A stretch of 64,000 nt of DNA. Source: an uncultured Pelagibacteraceae bacterium. GTDB taxonomy: Bacteria > Pseudomonadota > Alphaproteobacteria > Pelagibacterales > Pelagibacteraceae. The stretch is taken from assembly GCA_902601705.1 (NCBI GenBank), contig CACKNV010000001.1, positions 248,001 to 312,000 on the forward strand, given 5' to 3'. The position numbers were made by a program, and so were the translations under genes. Of this stretch, positions 45,112-55,386 are shown one piece after another. How positions within the stretch are numbered: the stretch's first letter is position 1; each line of letters opens with the position of its first letter. Below the pieces are notes generated by a model, which saw only the letters and a list, made by a program, of their open reading frames with translations, had not been told where the DNA came from and made no database searches.

Positions 45112-46345
45112 TGATTTGTCTTCCCATCTTTTCTATTAAAAATTTCTTTAAATTATCTTTAGGTAATTTCTCCAAAATCTCAGATAAAAAACCACTAATC
45201 AGAATCTTATAAGCTTCTTTTTCAGGTATACCTCTTGATTTTAAATAATGTATTGAATTTAAATCTATGCTTCCTGATGTAGAACCATGGGAACATTTTA
45301 CATCATCTGCATAAATTTCTAATTCTGGTTTGGCATCAAATTCTACATTGTCATTTAATAATAAAGCTTTACTTAATTGATATGCATCAGTTTTTTGAGC
45401 TTTTTGTTTAACAAAAATTTTTCCTTGATAAACTCCTCTACTTTGATCATTCAATACATTCTTAATTTTTTGATAACTTTGACAGTTTTTAAAATTATGA
45501 TTTATACTGCTTTTAATTTCTTGATGTTCCTCACTGCTAAGACTAAGTGCTGAAAAAATTGAACTTTTAGCTTGTTCTTCGTTCAAATTAATTTCTATAT
45601 CAAACTTGTTAAATTTAAAACCGGAAGAAAGAATATAATTATCTAAATTAGTATTCTGCTCTAAATTGCTTTTTAAATAGTGATGAAAATAACAATTACA
45701 TCTTTCTTTATTTATAAAAATATTTTTTAAGTTAGAGTCTTTTTTAAGTTTTAAGTAGTCAAAAGAATTTACAAAAAAATTATTTCTAGAGTTAGTATCT
45801 GTATAATTCAAAATTGTTAATTCTGAATTTTCGTTAAGGATTAATGAATTTTTATAACTTATTATTTGTTCCTTAATATTTTTAGAAAAATGATTGTAAA
45901 CAACTAAAGGCTTTTTAAATTTATAATTTTTTGATACTTCAAGGAAATAGCCGCCTGTAGCCAATGCATTATTGAGAAAATTTAAGGAATTTTGATTACT
46001 AACAGATATTTTTTTTTTATAATCGTACTCTTTAATCAAAAACTTATTTTTGTCTTCAAACTTAAATTCATTTGAAACGAGTTTTCCGTCTATTACAAAT
46101 AAATAATTATGATCAAATTCTTCAATTAATTCAAATTTTTTTTCTTTTAACGAGATATAATTATTCGTGATGTAAGCAAAATTTTTACTTAGTATTGTAT
46201 TAAGATCAGTAAATTTCCATGCTTCTTCTCTTTTATTTGGAAAACCTTTTTTGCTAAATAGATCTAATTCTCTGTTTCTAAATTTTTTTTCCTGCGCAGA
46301 AAGACCTTTTATATTATCAACTTTAAAATCGTAAAAATTTTTCAT
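45101..46345 (-). CDS. sufD: Fe-S assembly protein SufD
   Basis: AKPELEIYADDVKCSHGSTSGSID...YLKSRGIPEKEAYKILISGFL. Confidence 0.94.
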   Translation of the reverse strand: MKNFYDFKVDNIKGLSAQEKKFRNRELDLFSKKGFPNKREEAWKFTDLNTILSKNFAYITNNYISLKEKKFELIEEFDHNYLFVIDGKLVSNEFKFEDKNKFLIKEYDYKKKISVSNQNSLNFLNNALATGGYFLEVSKNYKFKKPLVVYNHFSKNIKEQIISYKNSLILNENSELTILNYTDTNSRNNFFVNSFDYLKLKKDSNLKNIFINKERCNCYFHHYLKSNLEQNTNLDNYILSSGFKFNKFDIEINLNEEQAKSSIFSALSLSSEEHQEIKSSINHNFKNCQSYQKIKNVLNDQSRGVYQGKIFVKQKAQKTDAYQLSKALLLNDNVEFDAKPELEIYADDVKCSHGSTSGSIDLNSIHYLKSRGIPEKEAYKILISGFLSEILEKLPKDNLKKFLIEKMGRQINGY

Positions 46346-47080
46346 TTAAATTAAATTTGTGTAACCAGTTTTCTCTAATTCAACTCCAAGCTTGGCGTTC
46401 CCAGTCTTAACAATTTTCCCTTTGGATAAAACATGTACAAAATCTGGCTTTATATAATCTAAAAGTCTCTGATAATGAGTTATGATTAAGAAAGCGTTAT
46501 CTTTATTTTTATAGGAGTTTACACCGTCAGCAACAATTCTTAACGCATCAATATCTAAACCTGAGTCCGTCTCATCTAAAATTGCAAGCTTAGGCTGTAG
46601 TATTTTCATTTGTAAAATTTCATTTTTCTTCTTTTCACCGCCTGAAAACCCAACGTTTAACTGACGTGATAAAAATTTTTCATCAATTCCAAGTTCGGAT
46701 GATTTTTCTTTTACTAGTTTCAAAAAATTTAACGTATCTAATTCTTTTTCACCTCTTGCTTTTCTTACTGAATTAAGTGATGTTCTTAAAAAAACATTCA
46801 TATTTACTCCTGGTATTTCTAATGGATATTGAAATGCTAAGAATATTCCTTTTTGAGCTCTTTCTTCAGTTGATAATTCACTTAGATTATAACCGTCAAA
46901 TTTAATTTCTCCTTTAGTCTCGTAACCATTCTTGCCAGATAATATGTTTGCCAATGTACTTTTTCCTGAACCATTTGGTCCCATTATTGCATGAACTTCA
47001 CCAGGTTTAATATCAAGATTTAAGCCATTCAAAATATGCTTATTATCAACCTTCGCTTTTAAATTTTTAATATTTAACAT
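46346..47080 (-). CDS. sufC: Fe-S assembly ATPase SufC
   Basis: MGPNGSGKSTLANILSG, FSGGEKKKNEILQM, ILDETDSGLDIDA. Confidence 0.97.
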   Translation of the reverse strand: MLNIKNLKAKVDNKHILNGLNLDIKPGEVHAIMGPNGSGKSTLANILSGKNGYETKGEIKFDGYNLSELSTEERAQKGIFLAFQYPLEIPGVNMNVFLRTSLNSVRKARGEKELDTLNFLKLVKEKSSELGIDEKFLSRQLNVGFSGGEKKKNEILQMKILQPKLAILDETDSGLDIDALRIVADGVNSYKNKDNAFLIITHYQRLLDYIKPDFVHVLSKGKIVKTGNAKLGVELEKTGYTNLI

Positions 47081-48516
47081 TATCCAACACTTCCCTCTAA
47101 ACTTATTGCCACAAGTTTTTGAGCTTCAACTGCAAATTCCATGGGTAGTTGCTGTAAAACTTCTTTACAAAAACCATTTACAATTAAACTAACTGCTTCT
47201 TCTTGGTCTAGTCCTCTTTGGTTGCAGTAGTAAAGTTGTTCTTCATTTATTTTTGTAGTTGTTGCTTCGTGCTCTATTGTTGAAGTAGAATTATTATTTT
47301 TAATATAAGGAATAGTGTGCGCTCCACACTTATTACCCATCAATAAAGAGTCACATTGGGTATAATTTCTAGAATTACTAGCTTTATTTTTAATTTCTAC
47401 AAGGCCTCTATACATATTATCTGCTTTGCCAGCAGAAATACCTTTTGAAATTATTTTACTTTTTGTATTTTTTCCTAAGTGGATCATCTTTGTTCCAGTA
47501 TCTGCTTTTTGATGATTATTTGTAATTGCAATTGAATAAAATTCCCCGACAGAATTATCCCCTTGCAAAATACAACTAGGGTATTTCCAGGTAATAGCTG
47601 AACCAGTCTCAACCTGTGTCCATGAAATTTTTGAATTATTACCTCTACAGGCTCCTCTTTTTGTAACAAAGTTATAAATTCCACCCACACCATTTTCATC
47701 ACCAGGATACCAATTTTGCACTGTTGAATATTTTATCTCTGCATCATCCAGAGCCACTAATTCTACATTAGCTGCGTGAAGTTGATTTTCATCTCTCATA
47801 GGAGCTGTACAACCCTCTAAATAACTTACGTAGCTTCCTTTATCTGCAATAATTAAAGTTCTTTCAAATTGACCAGTTTCAGATGCGTTGATTCTAAAGT
47901 AAGTAGACAACTCCATCGGACACTTTGTGTTAGGTGGAATGTAAACAAAAGAGCCATCAGTAAATACAGCTGAATTTAAAGTTGCAAAATAATGATCACT
48001 TAGAGGTATTACTGAACCAAGATATTTTTTTACAAGGTCAGGGTGTTTTTGAATAGCTTCCGATATTGAACAAAATATTATTCCCTTTTTTGTGAGCTCA
48101 TCTTTAAAAGTAGTAGCAACTGAAACTGAGTCAAAAACTGCGTCTACTGCTATTCCATTTAATCTTTGCTGCTCTACCAAAGGTATTCCCAGTTTTTTAT
48201 AAGTTTCTAATATTTTCGGATCTATTTCGTCTAAACTTTTTGGTTTTTCCGAAGAGCTTTTAGGTGCAGAGTAGTAGTATAAGTTTTGATAATCTATTTT
48301 TGGATATTTTGGCTTTTGCCAATCAGGTTCTTTTAAAACTTTTAATCTATTAAAAGCCTTTAATCTCCACTCTAACATCCATTTTGGTTCATTTTTAATA
48401 TTAGAGATAAATTTAATTGTTTCTTCACTTAGACCTTTAGGAGATCTGATGTTTTCCACATCTGTGGTAAAGCCATATTTATAATCTTTATTATTTTTTA
48501 AATCCTCTGTTTTCAT
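47080..48516 (-). CDS. sufB: Fe-S assembly protein SufB
   Basis: [59 protein letters not shown]. Confidence 0.97.
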   Translation of the reverse strand: MKTEDLKNNKDYKYGFTTDVENIRSPKGLSEETIKFISNIKNEPKWMLEWRLKAFNRLKVLKEPDWQKPKYPKIDYQNLYYYSAPKSSSEKPKSLDEIDPKILETYKKLGIPLVEQQRLNGIAVDAVFDSVSVATTFKDELTKKGIIFCSISEAIQKHPDLVKKYLGSVIPLSDHYFATLNSAVFTDGSFVYIPPNTKCPMELSTYFRINASETGQFERTLIIADKGSYVSYLEGCTAPMRDENQLHAANVELVALDDAEIKYSTVQNWYPGDENGVGGIYNFVTKRGACRGNNSKISWTQVETGSAITWKYPSCILQGDNSVGEFYSIAITNNHQKADTGTKMIHLGKNTKSKIISKGISAGKADNMYRGLVEIKNKASNSRNYTQCDSLLMGNKCGAHTIPYIKNNNSTSTIEHEATTTKINEEQLYYCNQRGLDQEEAVSLIVNGFCKEVLQQLPMEFAVEAQKLVAISLEGSVG

Positions 48517-48938
48517 TTACTTAAATTGTGATTTTTTTTTACTAAATCTTGCAATTTTATCTTTTCAAAAAAACTGTTAATGTGTTGATCAAGCTGATCC
48601 CATAAATTATGAGTAATACATTTTGTAAATTTATTGTTACAACCTTTTTTGGACTCTTTTTTGCAATTAAGCGTTTTAACTTCTTCATCCACTGCAGAAA
48701 TTATATTAGAAATTCTTATTTCCTCGGGGGGAAGTTCTAACACGTAACCGCCTTTAGCTCCTCTTACACTTTTAACTAAATGATTTTTTTTAAGCTTTAT
48801 AAATATCTGCTCTAAGTATGCTAAAGAGATGTTTTGCCTTAATGAGATATCTGTTAAATTTGTGGGCCCTTTACCTCTAAATAAAGCTAGGTCTGCCATA
48901 GCCATTACTGCGTATCTACCTTTTGTAGTAAGTTTCAT
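48513..48938 (-). CDS. Rrf2/IscR family transcriptional regulator of the suf operon
   Basis: [19 protein letters not shown]...[31 protein letters not shown]; Cys cluster. Confidence 0.93.
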   Translation of the reverse strand: MKLTTKGRYAVMAMADLALFRGKGPTNLTDISLRQNISLAYLEQIFIKLKKNHLVKSVRGAKGGYVLELPPEEIRISNIISAVDEEVKTLNCKKESKKGCNNKFTKCITHNLWDQLDQHINSFFEKIKLQDLVKKNHNLSK

Positions 48939-49047
48939 AAATTATCGTTGTGATACAATATTTTTTATTTAATTCCTACTATTTAGGTCAGAATTAAAAA
49001 AAATTATTTGCCGCAGAAAAACGTGTTATAAATCATTACTTTTTTTT

Positions 49048-49066
49048 AAAAATAATAATCATTATC
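49048..49066. promoter_or_regulatory. Fur-box-like sequence AAAAATAATAATCATTATC
   Basis: 16 of 19 positions match classical GATAATGATAATCATTATC; 5 bp before the ATG of 49071..49727. Confidence 0.4.
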
Positions 49067-49070
49067 AAAC

Positions 49071-49727
49071 ATGAAGCCTAAAAGTTTAGAAATTTTTATT
49101 CCTGGTCCAGCTGGTAGACTTGAGGCTAAGTACTACAAAAATCCTAAGTTTGGATCTCCAGTAGCTATTGTACTACATCCACATCCTCAATATGGAGGAA
49201 CCATGAATAATAGGATTGTCCAATTAATGTATAACATTTTTTTAGAAAATGGTTTTTCAGTTATAAAAGTAAATTTTAGAGGTGTAGGTAAAAGCGACGG
49301 AGTTTTTGACAATGGACAAGGTGAATTATCTGATGCAGCAGCAGCATTAGATTGGATTGAAAGACAAAACTTAGATTATAGCCAATGTTGGGTTTCTGGT
49401 TTTTCTTTTGGTTCTTTAATTTGTATGCAGCTAATTATGAGAAGACCTGAAGTAAATAATTTTATCGCTGTTTCTCCTCAACCTAATGTTTATGATTTTT
49501 CTTTTCTTGCACCATGCCCAACATCTGGTCAGGTTGTTTATAGTGAAAATGATGAATTAGTCACTAAAGAGAGTATTGATGATTTGGATAAGAGGATTAA
49601 AAGTCAAAAGGGTGTTGAAGTTATTTTTTCAAAAATAAAAAATTCAAATCATTTTTTTAAAAATAAGGAAAAAGAATTATCTCTAGAAATTGAAAAATAT
49701 TTGAAAGAAAAGACAGCCTTAATTTAA
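49071..49727 (+). CDS. Alpha/beta hydrolase family protein
   Basis: VAIVLHPHPQYGGTMNNRIVQ, NFRGVGKSDG, GFSFGSLICM, SENDELV. Confidence 0.9.
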   Translation: MKPKSLEIFIPGPAGRLEAKYYKNPKFGSPVAIVLHPHPQYGGTMNNRIVQLMYNIFLENGFSVIKVNFRGVGKSDGVFDNGQGELSDAAAALDWIERQNLDYSQCWVSGFSFGSLICMQLIMRRPEVNNFIAVSPQPNVYDFSFLAPCPTSGQVVYSENDELVTKESIDDLDKRIKSQKGVEVIFSKIKNSNHFFKNKEKELSLEIEKYLKEKTALI

Positions 49728-50842
49728 TTATTTATTAATTCTCCTCCAACACTAGAAGACCTGCAACCTGTTGTATTAGGAAACGAAATTGGCAGTTTAT
49801 TGAAAGATCTCACTGCTAAATAGGCAAAAGCTTGTGACTCAATGAAATCACCATCGATTTTATAATCATCTATAAGTTTTAAATTTATATTAAATGGTAA
49901 ATTCTCTTTAATTTTTAATAAAAGAGTTTTATTTTTTCTTCCACCACCACATAGTAATACTTCTTGGATGTTTTTTTTTGACTCTTTTATTGAAAAAGAT
50001 AATTCTTCACCAATAACACTTGCTGTAAAATCTGTTAGTGTTGTTACACCATCCTCAAAACTTAGACCTCTAACAAAAGAAATATCAAAATCATTTGTAT
50101 CAAATGATAATTTTTGTTTATTTTTTCTATTATTGTATAATTCTTGAGCTTGTTCATAGATAATTTCATTTCTTGCTCCTGTAGATGCAATAAGACCGTC
50201 CTTATCAAATTTTTTTTTTGAATTTTTTCTTACCCAAGTATCTATAAGACAGTTTCCAGGTCCAATATCTTTACTTGATAATTCAGATAGATTATCTTTA
50301 TCGGATACAATTGTGATATTTGAGATGCCCCCAATATTAAGAAAGCAAACTGGTAATTTTATTTTATTTTGAGAGCTAACTAAATGATGAAAAACAGGTG
50401 TTAAAGGTGCTCCCTGTCCCCCATTCAAAATATCGTTATTTCTAAAGTTATAAACAATTTTCTTTTTTGTTAACTGGTTTAAAAGTTTAGCATTACCTAA
50501 CTGCTTAGATATTTTTTCTTTAGCATTATGATAAATTGTTTGGCCATGAAAACCTACTAAAGCATCATCACTAATATTCATTTCTTCAATTATTTTTGCG
50601 TGGAAAATTGTTATTTTTCTCTCTAAGTTTTTTATTTCTTCTTTGTGCAATTCTAAATGATCAATTTTGTCTATTTTTTCTTTTATACTGTGAATTCCCT
50701 CATATATATCTGTTTCATATTCAAAATATTTATCCTTGATCGGCTCGTAATTATCAATTCCATTAGTTCTAATAATGGAGGCATCAACTCCATCTCCAGA
50801 AGTGCCGCTCATTAAACCTAAAGATAGCCAATTTTTTTGCAT
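49724..50842 (-). CDS. anmK: Anhydro-N-acetylmuramic acid kinase
   Basis: LGLMSGTSGDGVDASI, GFHGQTIYH, GQGAPLTPVFH, NIGGISNIT, DIGPGNCLID. Confidence 0.95.
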   Translation of the reverse strand: MQKNWLSLGLMSGTSGDGVDASIIRTNGIDNYEPIKDKYFEYETDIYEGIHSIKEKIDKIDHLELHKEEIKNLERKITIFHAKIIEEMNISDDALVGFHGQTIYHNAKEKISKQLGNAKLLNQLTKKKIVYNFRNNDILNGGQGAPLTPVFHHLVSSQNKIKLPVCFLNIGGISNITIVSDKDNLSELSSKDIGPGNCLIDTWVRKNSKKKFDKDGLIASTGARNEIIYEQAQELYNNRKNKQKLSFDTNDFDISFVRGLSFEDGVTTLTDFTASVIGEELSFSIKESKKNIQEVLLCGGGRKNKTLLLKIKENLPFNINLKLIDDYKIDGDFIESQAFAYLAVRSFNKLPISFPNTTGCRSSSVGGELINN

Positions 50843-50897
50843 ATTTTTATTTATTTATAATAATTTTTGTATAATAGTTGCTTTAGTAAATATCGCT

Positions 50898-52136
50898 ATG
50901 AAAAATACATTTTTACATGAGATGAAAGAGCGTGGCTATCTTAATCAATGTACAGATTTAGAAAAACTAAGCCATATTTGCAATAATAAATCAATATCTG
51001 GATATATTGGCTTTGATTGTACTGCCAGCAGCTTACATGTTGGTAGTTTATTGCAGATAATGATTTTAAGATTAATGCAAAAACATGGTCACCAGCCTAT
51101 TGTTCTTTTAGGTGGAGGCACTACATTAATTGGGGATCCTTCGGGAAAAGATTCTACCAGAAAAATATTAGATCAAATTAAAATAAAAAAAAATATTAAA
51201 AGTATAAAAAAAGTTTTTAATAAAATTTTAAATACTTCTAATAAAAATGTTGCTCCTAAATTTGTTGATAACGCTAATTGGTTAAATAAATTAAATTATA
51301 TTCAATTTCTAAGAGACATCGGAAGTAATTTTACAATTAACAAAATGCTTACTTTTGATAGTGTTAAATTGAGATTAGAAAGAGAACAATCTTTAAGTTA
51401 TATGGAATTTAATTATATGATCTTACAAGCTTACGATTTCTTTAAATTATTTAAAGATAAAAACTGTATATTGCAAATTGGAGGATCAGATCAATGGGGA
51501 AATATCGTAAACGGTGTAGATTTAATTAGAAGAAAACAAAAAAAAGAAGCTTACGGACTTACAACTCCATTAATTACTTTAGCCTCTGGAGCAAAAATGG
51601 GTAAAACAGAAAGTGGAGCGATTTGGCTTAATAAAGATTTGCTTTCTCCTTATGATTATTGGCAATTTTGGAGAAACACTGATGACCAGGATGTTGAAAG
51701 ATTCTTAAAATTTTTTACAGAAATAGAACTTACTGAATTAGAAAATATAGTAAAAAAAGAGAACAATATAAATAATTTAAAGATTTTATTGGCTAATGAA
51801 GCAACCAAAATACTTCACGGTGATGAGGCCTCAAAAAAAGCAGAAAAAACTGCTAGAGATACATTTGAAGGAGGCGGTTTAGGTTCGGACTTACCTGAAC
51901 TTAAGATTGAGTCAAATGAAATTGAAAAAGGTATTAAAATTTTAGATTTAATCGCAAATCAAAAGATTTTAAGTTCTAAAAGTGAGGTAAGAAGAGCGAT
52001 CGCAAATAAAGGTTTTAAAATTAATGACATCGTAATTGATGACGAAAATAAAATTATACAAATTAAAGATTTTAAAAAAAATATATTAAAACTTTCTTAT
52101 GGAAAGAAAAAACACTATTTAGTCAAAATTATTTAG
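50898..52136 (+). CDS. tyrS: Tyrosyl-tRNA synthetase
   Basis: YIGFDCTASSLHVGSLLQIM, QIGGSDQWGNIVNG, GAKMGKTESGAIWL (KMSKS-like); start placed at ATG 50898 (MKNTFLHEMKERG). Confidence 0.96.
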   Translation: MKNTFLHEMKERGYLNQCTDLEKLSHICNNKSISGYIGFDCTASSLHVGSLLQIMILRLMQKHGHQPIVLLGGGTTLIGDPSGKDSTRKILDQIKIKKNIKSIKKVFNKILNTSNKNVAPKFVDNANWLNKLNYIQFLRDIGSNFTINKMLTFDSVKLRLEREQSLSYMEFNYMILQAYDFFKLFKDKNCILQIGGSDQWGNIVNGVDLIRRKQKKEAYGLTTPLITLASGAKMGKTESGAIWLNKDLLSPYDYWQFWRNTDDQDVERFLKFFTEIELTELENIVKKENNINNLKILLANEATKILHGDEASKKAEKTARDTFEGGGLGSDLPELKIESNEIEKGIKILDLIANQKILSSKSEVRRAIANKGFKINDIVIDDENKIIQIKDFKKNILKLSYGKKKHYLVKII

Positions 52137-54297
52137 GACTATTTTTTTTTTCAATAATTTTTTGAATAAATCTTGGAGTTAATGTTCTAATAGGATCAAT
52201 AGTAGTTTTTATATTACCTTTTGGCCCCTTCATTTTAAAACTTATACCGAATAAACCCTCACCAACTTCTTTGGGAATTACAATATTGCCAATTAGAGGT
52301 ATTTTTGAAATCATCTTATTTAAGGTTTTTGCTGGGACTAATGTTCCTCTTAAACTAGTTAATCCTTTTTCATCTTGATAGCCTTCAATTAAAACAGACA
52401 TACTTGGCCCAAGAGCTAATATTTCATTTAATTTTAAGAAATTTCCATTTCTCTCCATATCAATCTCTAAAATATCAAAAGATAGACCTTCACCCTCCGC
52501 CAGATCTGCTAAGCCACCAAGATCAGCTAATGATAATAATTTAATTACCCCTGGAGCATTTATTACTTTAAAGTTCTCTATTTTTAGTTTTGAGTTTGAT
52601 TTTGAATTATCAATAATAGATGTAAAAAGTAATTTCCCTCCAGAAAGCCCTTTAAAAAAATTATACTCAGTAAGTAATGGTCTGGTTAGATCTGAATAAA
52701 TTTCTAAATACTTTTTATCTGTTTTAGTATCTTTTTTCATTGAGATATCTAAAAAATTACCCCCACCAAAATCTCCTTTGGAAGTAATTTTGATAAACTG
52801 GCCTTTTTTAATTTCACCTATCAATTTAAAATTTCTTAACTTTTCTGACATTGGGACTATTATGTTTTTAAAATCAATTTCAATGTTATTACTTATCTTT
52901 TTAAAATTATTTTTTTCACCTTGATTACCTAAAAATTTAAATATATTTGTTGCGTCAAATTTAGAGCCTTTTATTAAAATATTTTTGCCATATCTTATAA
53001 AAAATTTATTATTCGATGTTGCAACATCAATATTTTTAAAAGAAAAAAATTGATTTTTTTTGAAGCTTAATCCGTCAATTTTAAATGAATTTTCACCCTC
53101 ATTATAATATAATTTATTAATATCAATATTCTCTTTATTTTTTCTAAGTTCTAAGGATATATTAGCTGTAGATTTATTTAATTTTTCATAATTGATAACC
53201 TCTAGTTTTAAGTTATTTCCATATTCAAATTTTAATTTAAGATTTAACAAATCTTTTACAAAATTATTTTCTAAATCAATTTTATAAAATTTAGAACCAT
53301 TAAAAGAATATTTACCTAAACCATTTATTTTATTTTTTTTGGGAGAAAAAATAGAGTCTAATTGAAAATCTGATAAATAAATTTTACTAATTTCATCTAT
53401 AATTGTGTTTTTAATCTTTTTAGAAAGTTCAAATTTACTTTCTTTAATTTTTCCTGAAAAACTATAGTTATAATCATTAACCTTATAAGTGTTATCAAAA
53501 TTAATATAAAAATTATTTTTGAATGACCCGTTTAAACTTTTGATTTGATTATAAAAACCTAATTTATTCAAAATTTTTGACTTTTTAATAAAAAACTCCT
53601 CATCAAGGTTAAAATGAGCATTAAAGTTTGAACTTACTTTAGCTCCATTTTCAAAGTTTAATTTAATATCTCCATCAGCTATTTTTATATTATCAATATT
53701 ACCTTCAATTTTTTTTATTAAAATATCACTTTTATCTGCAATAAAAGTAAAGTTCATTTTAGATAATTCAAACCCATCAAATAATTCAGCTTTTAAATTT
53801 TTAATTTTTCCCTTCGCAATGTAATTATTTATTTCACTCTTTTTATCCAAAAAAATTTCAATTTCAGATATTAATTTTCCTTCTTTAACTTTATTATTCA
53901 AAATGTTCTTAAAATTTGAGGGCTTTAAGATGGTAGATAAATTTTTCAATTGTTTTATATCTAATTCCTCCATTACGAGATTGGTTTTTTTTATTTTTAG
54001 ATCAGATTTAAATAAAGACAAAAAATCTACAAATACTTGAACGTTCTGAACAGGTAATGATACACTTCTATAATTGATTATAGGATTTTTAGTTTCTAAG
54101 AATAAATTTAATTTTTTAGGATCAAGTTTAAACTGAATTGTGTTTAATTCTAAATTTATATTTTTTGATCGATTTACGTTATCTGAAATCAATTTATTAA
54201 ACTTATCTGTTTCTATACCGACGGTTGCCAGTAATATTATCAAGGTAAAAAACAAAAAAACTACAACTAAAATTAAATTAAAAAAAATTTTTTTCAT
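52129..54297 (-). CDS. AsmA-like / DUF3971 family membrane-anchored protein
   Basis: Signal anchor then long beta-rich region; GPSMSVLIEGYQDEKGLTSLRGTLVPAKTLNKMISKIPLIG. Confidence 0.75.
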   Translation of the reverse strand: MKKIFFNLILVVVFLFFTLIILLATVGIETDKFNKLISDNVNRSKNINLELNTIQFKLDPKKLNLFLETKNPIINYRSVSLPVQNVQVFVDFLSLFKSDLKIKKTNLVMEELDIKQLKNLSTILKPSNFKNILNNKVKEGKLISEIEIFLDKKSEINNYIAKGKIKNLKAELFDGFELSKMNFTFIADKSDILIKKIEGNIDNIKIADGDIKLNFENGAKVSSNFNAHFNLDEEFFIKKSKILNKLGFYNQIKSLNGSFKNNFYINFDNTYKVNDYNYSFSGKIKESKFELSKKIKNTIIDEISKIYLSDFQLDSIFSPKKNKINGLGKYSFNGSKFYKIDLENNFVKDLLNLKLKFEYGNNLKLEVINYEKLNKSTANISLELRKNKENIDINKLYYNEGENSFKIDGLSFKKNQFFSFKNIDVATSNNKFFIRYGKNILIKGSKFDATNIFKFLGNQGEKNNFKKISNNIEIDFKNIIVPMSEKLRNFKLIGEIKKGQFIKITSKGDFGGGNFLDISMKKDTKTDKKYLEIYSDLTRPLLTEYNFFKGLSGGKLLFTSIIDNSKSNSKLKIENFKVINAPGVIKLLSLADLGGLADLAEGEGLSFDILEIDMERNGNFLKLNEILALGPSMSVLIEGYQDEKGLTSLRGTLVPAKTLNKMISKIPLIGNIVIPKEVGEGLFGISFKMKGPKGNIKTTIDPIRTLTPRFIQKIIEKKNSPK

Positions 54298-55386
54298 CTT
54301 TTAATTTTAATTCCTTCTTCAATAAATTGATCTATATTACCATCTAATATACTTGTCGGATTTGTGCTCTCAATTTTATTCCTTAAATCTTTTACTAATT
54401 GATAAGGTTGTAATACGTATGATCTTATTTGATGGCCCCAACCAATATCTGTTTTTGAAGTTAATTCTTTTTGATTTTCTTCTTCTTTTTTTTGTAATTC
54501 ATGTTCATAAAGTCTTGCTTTTAACATTTTGAAACATGTTTCTTTATTTTTATGTTGAGACCTTTCATTTTGACACTGAACAACTATTTTAGTTGGTATG
54601 TGTGTAATCCTTACTGCGCTATCTGTTGTGTTTACGTGTTGTCCGCCAGCCCCACTTGATCTGTAAGTATCAATTCTTAAATCTTTGTCATCTATTTGAA
54701 TATTTATATCGTCCTCTACTGCAGGATAAACCCATATACTTGCAAAACTAGTGTGCCTTCTAGCGCCACTGTCAAAAGGGGAGATTCTTACAAGTCTGTG
54801 AACGCCTGACTCGTTCTTCATTAGTCCATATAAATAATTACCTTGAACCTTAATTGTAGATGACTTTATTCCTGCCTCCTCGCCTTTATGCTCACTTATT
54901 ATTTCATATTTAAAATCTTTTTTATCAAACCACTTCATGTACATTCTTCGAAGCATGTCAGCCCAGTCTTGGCTTTCTGTACCTCCTGCACCGGCATGAA
55001 TTTCTAGATAAATATCGTAGTCATCATTTTCTCCTGATAAAAAACAATTAATTTCATTTTTTTTGATTTCTTGAAAAATTTGTTCAATTTTTTTATTACA
55101 ATCTTTTAAAGTTTCCTCATCTTTTTCTTTATGAGCCAGACTATGCAAATCTTTTAAATTATTAAAATCTTTCAATGATTGATTATAAGAATTAACAATA
55201 TCTTCAAAAAATTTTTTTTGTTTTACTGTTTTTTTTACTAAATTTTGATCTTTCCAAAAATTTTCTTTAAGTGAAATTTGCTCTAATTCGATTATCTTTG
55301 ACTCGATGTTTTCTTTATCAAAGATACCCCCTTATATTATTTAAAGATTTTTTGGTGTTAGCAGATAGTGTTTCAAAATTTTCCAT
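54294..55386 (-). CDS. prfB: Peptide chain release factor 2, expressed through +1 programmed frameshift
   Basis: GGQ motif SSGAGGQHVNTTDSAVRITH. First ORF from ATG 55386 (MENFETLSANTKKSLNNIRGYL) reaches UGA at 55318-55320 inside AGGGGGTATCTTTGA; +1 shift gives YLDKENIESKIIELEQ... in frame with ORF 54294..55175. Confidence 0.95.
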
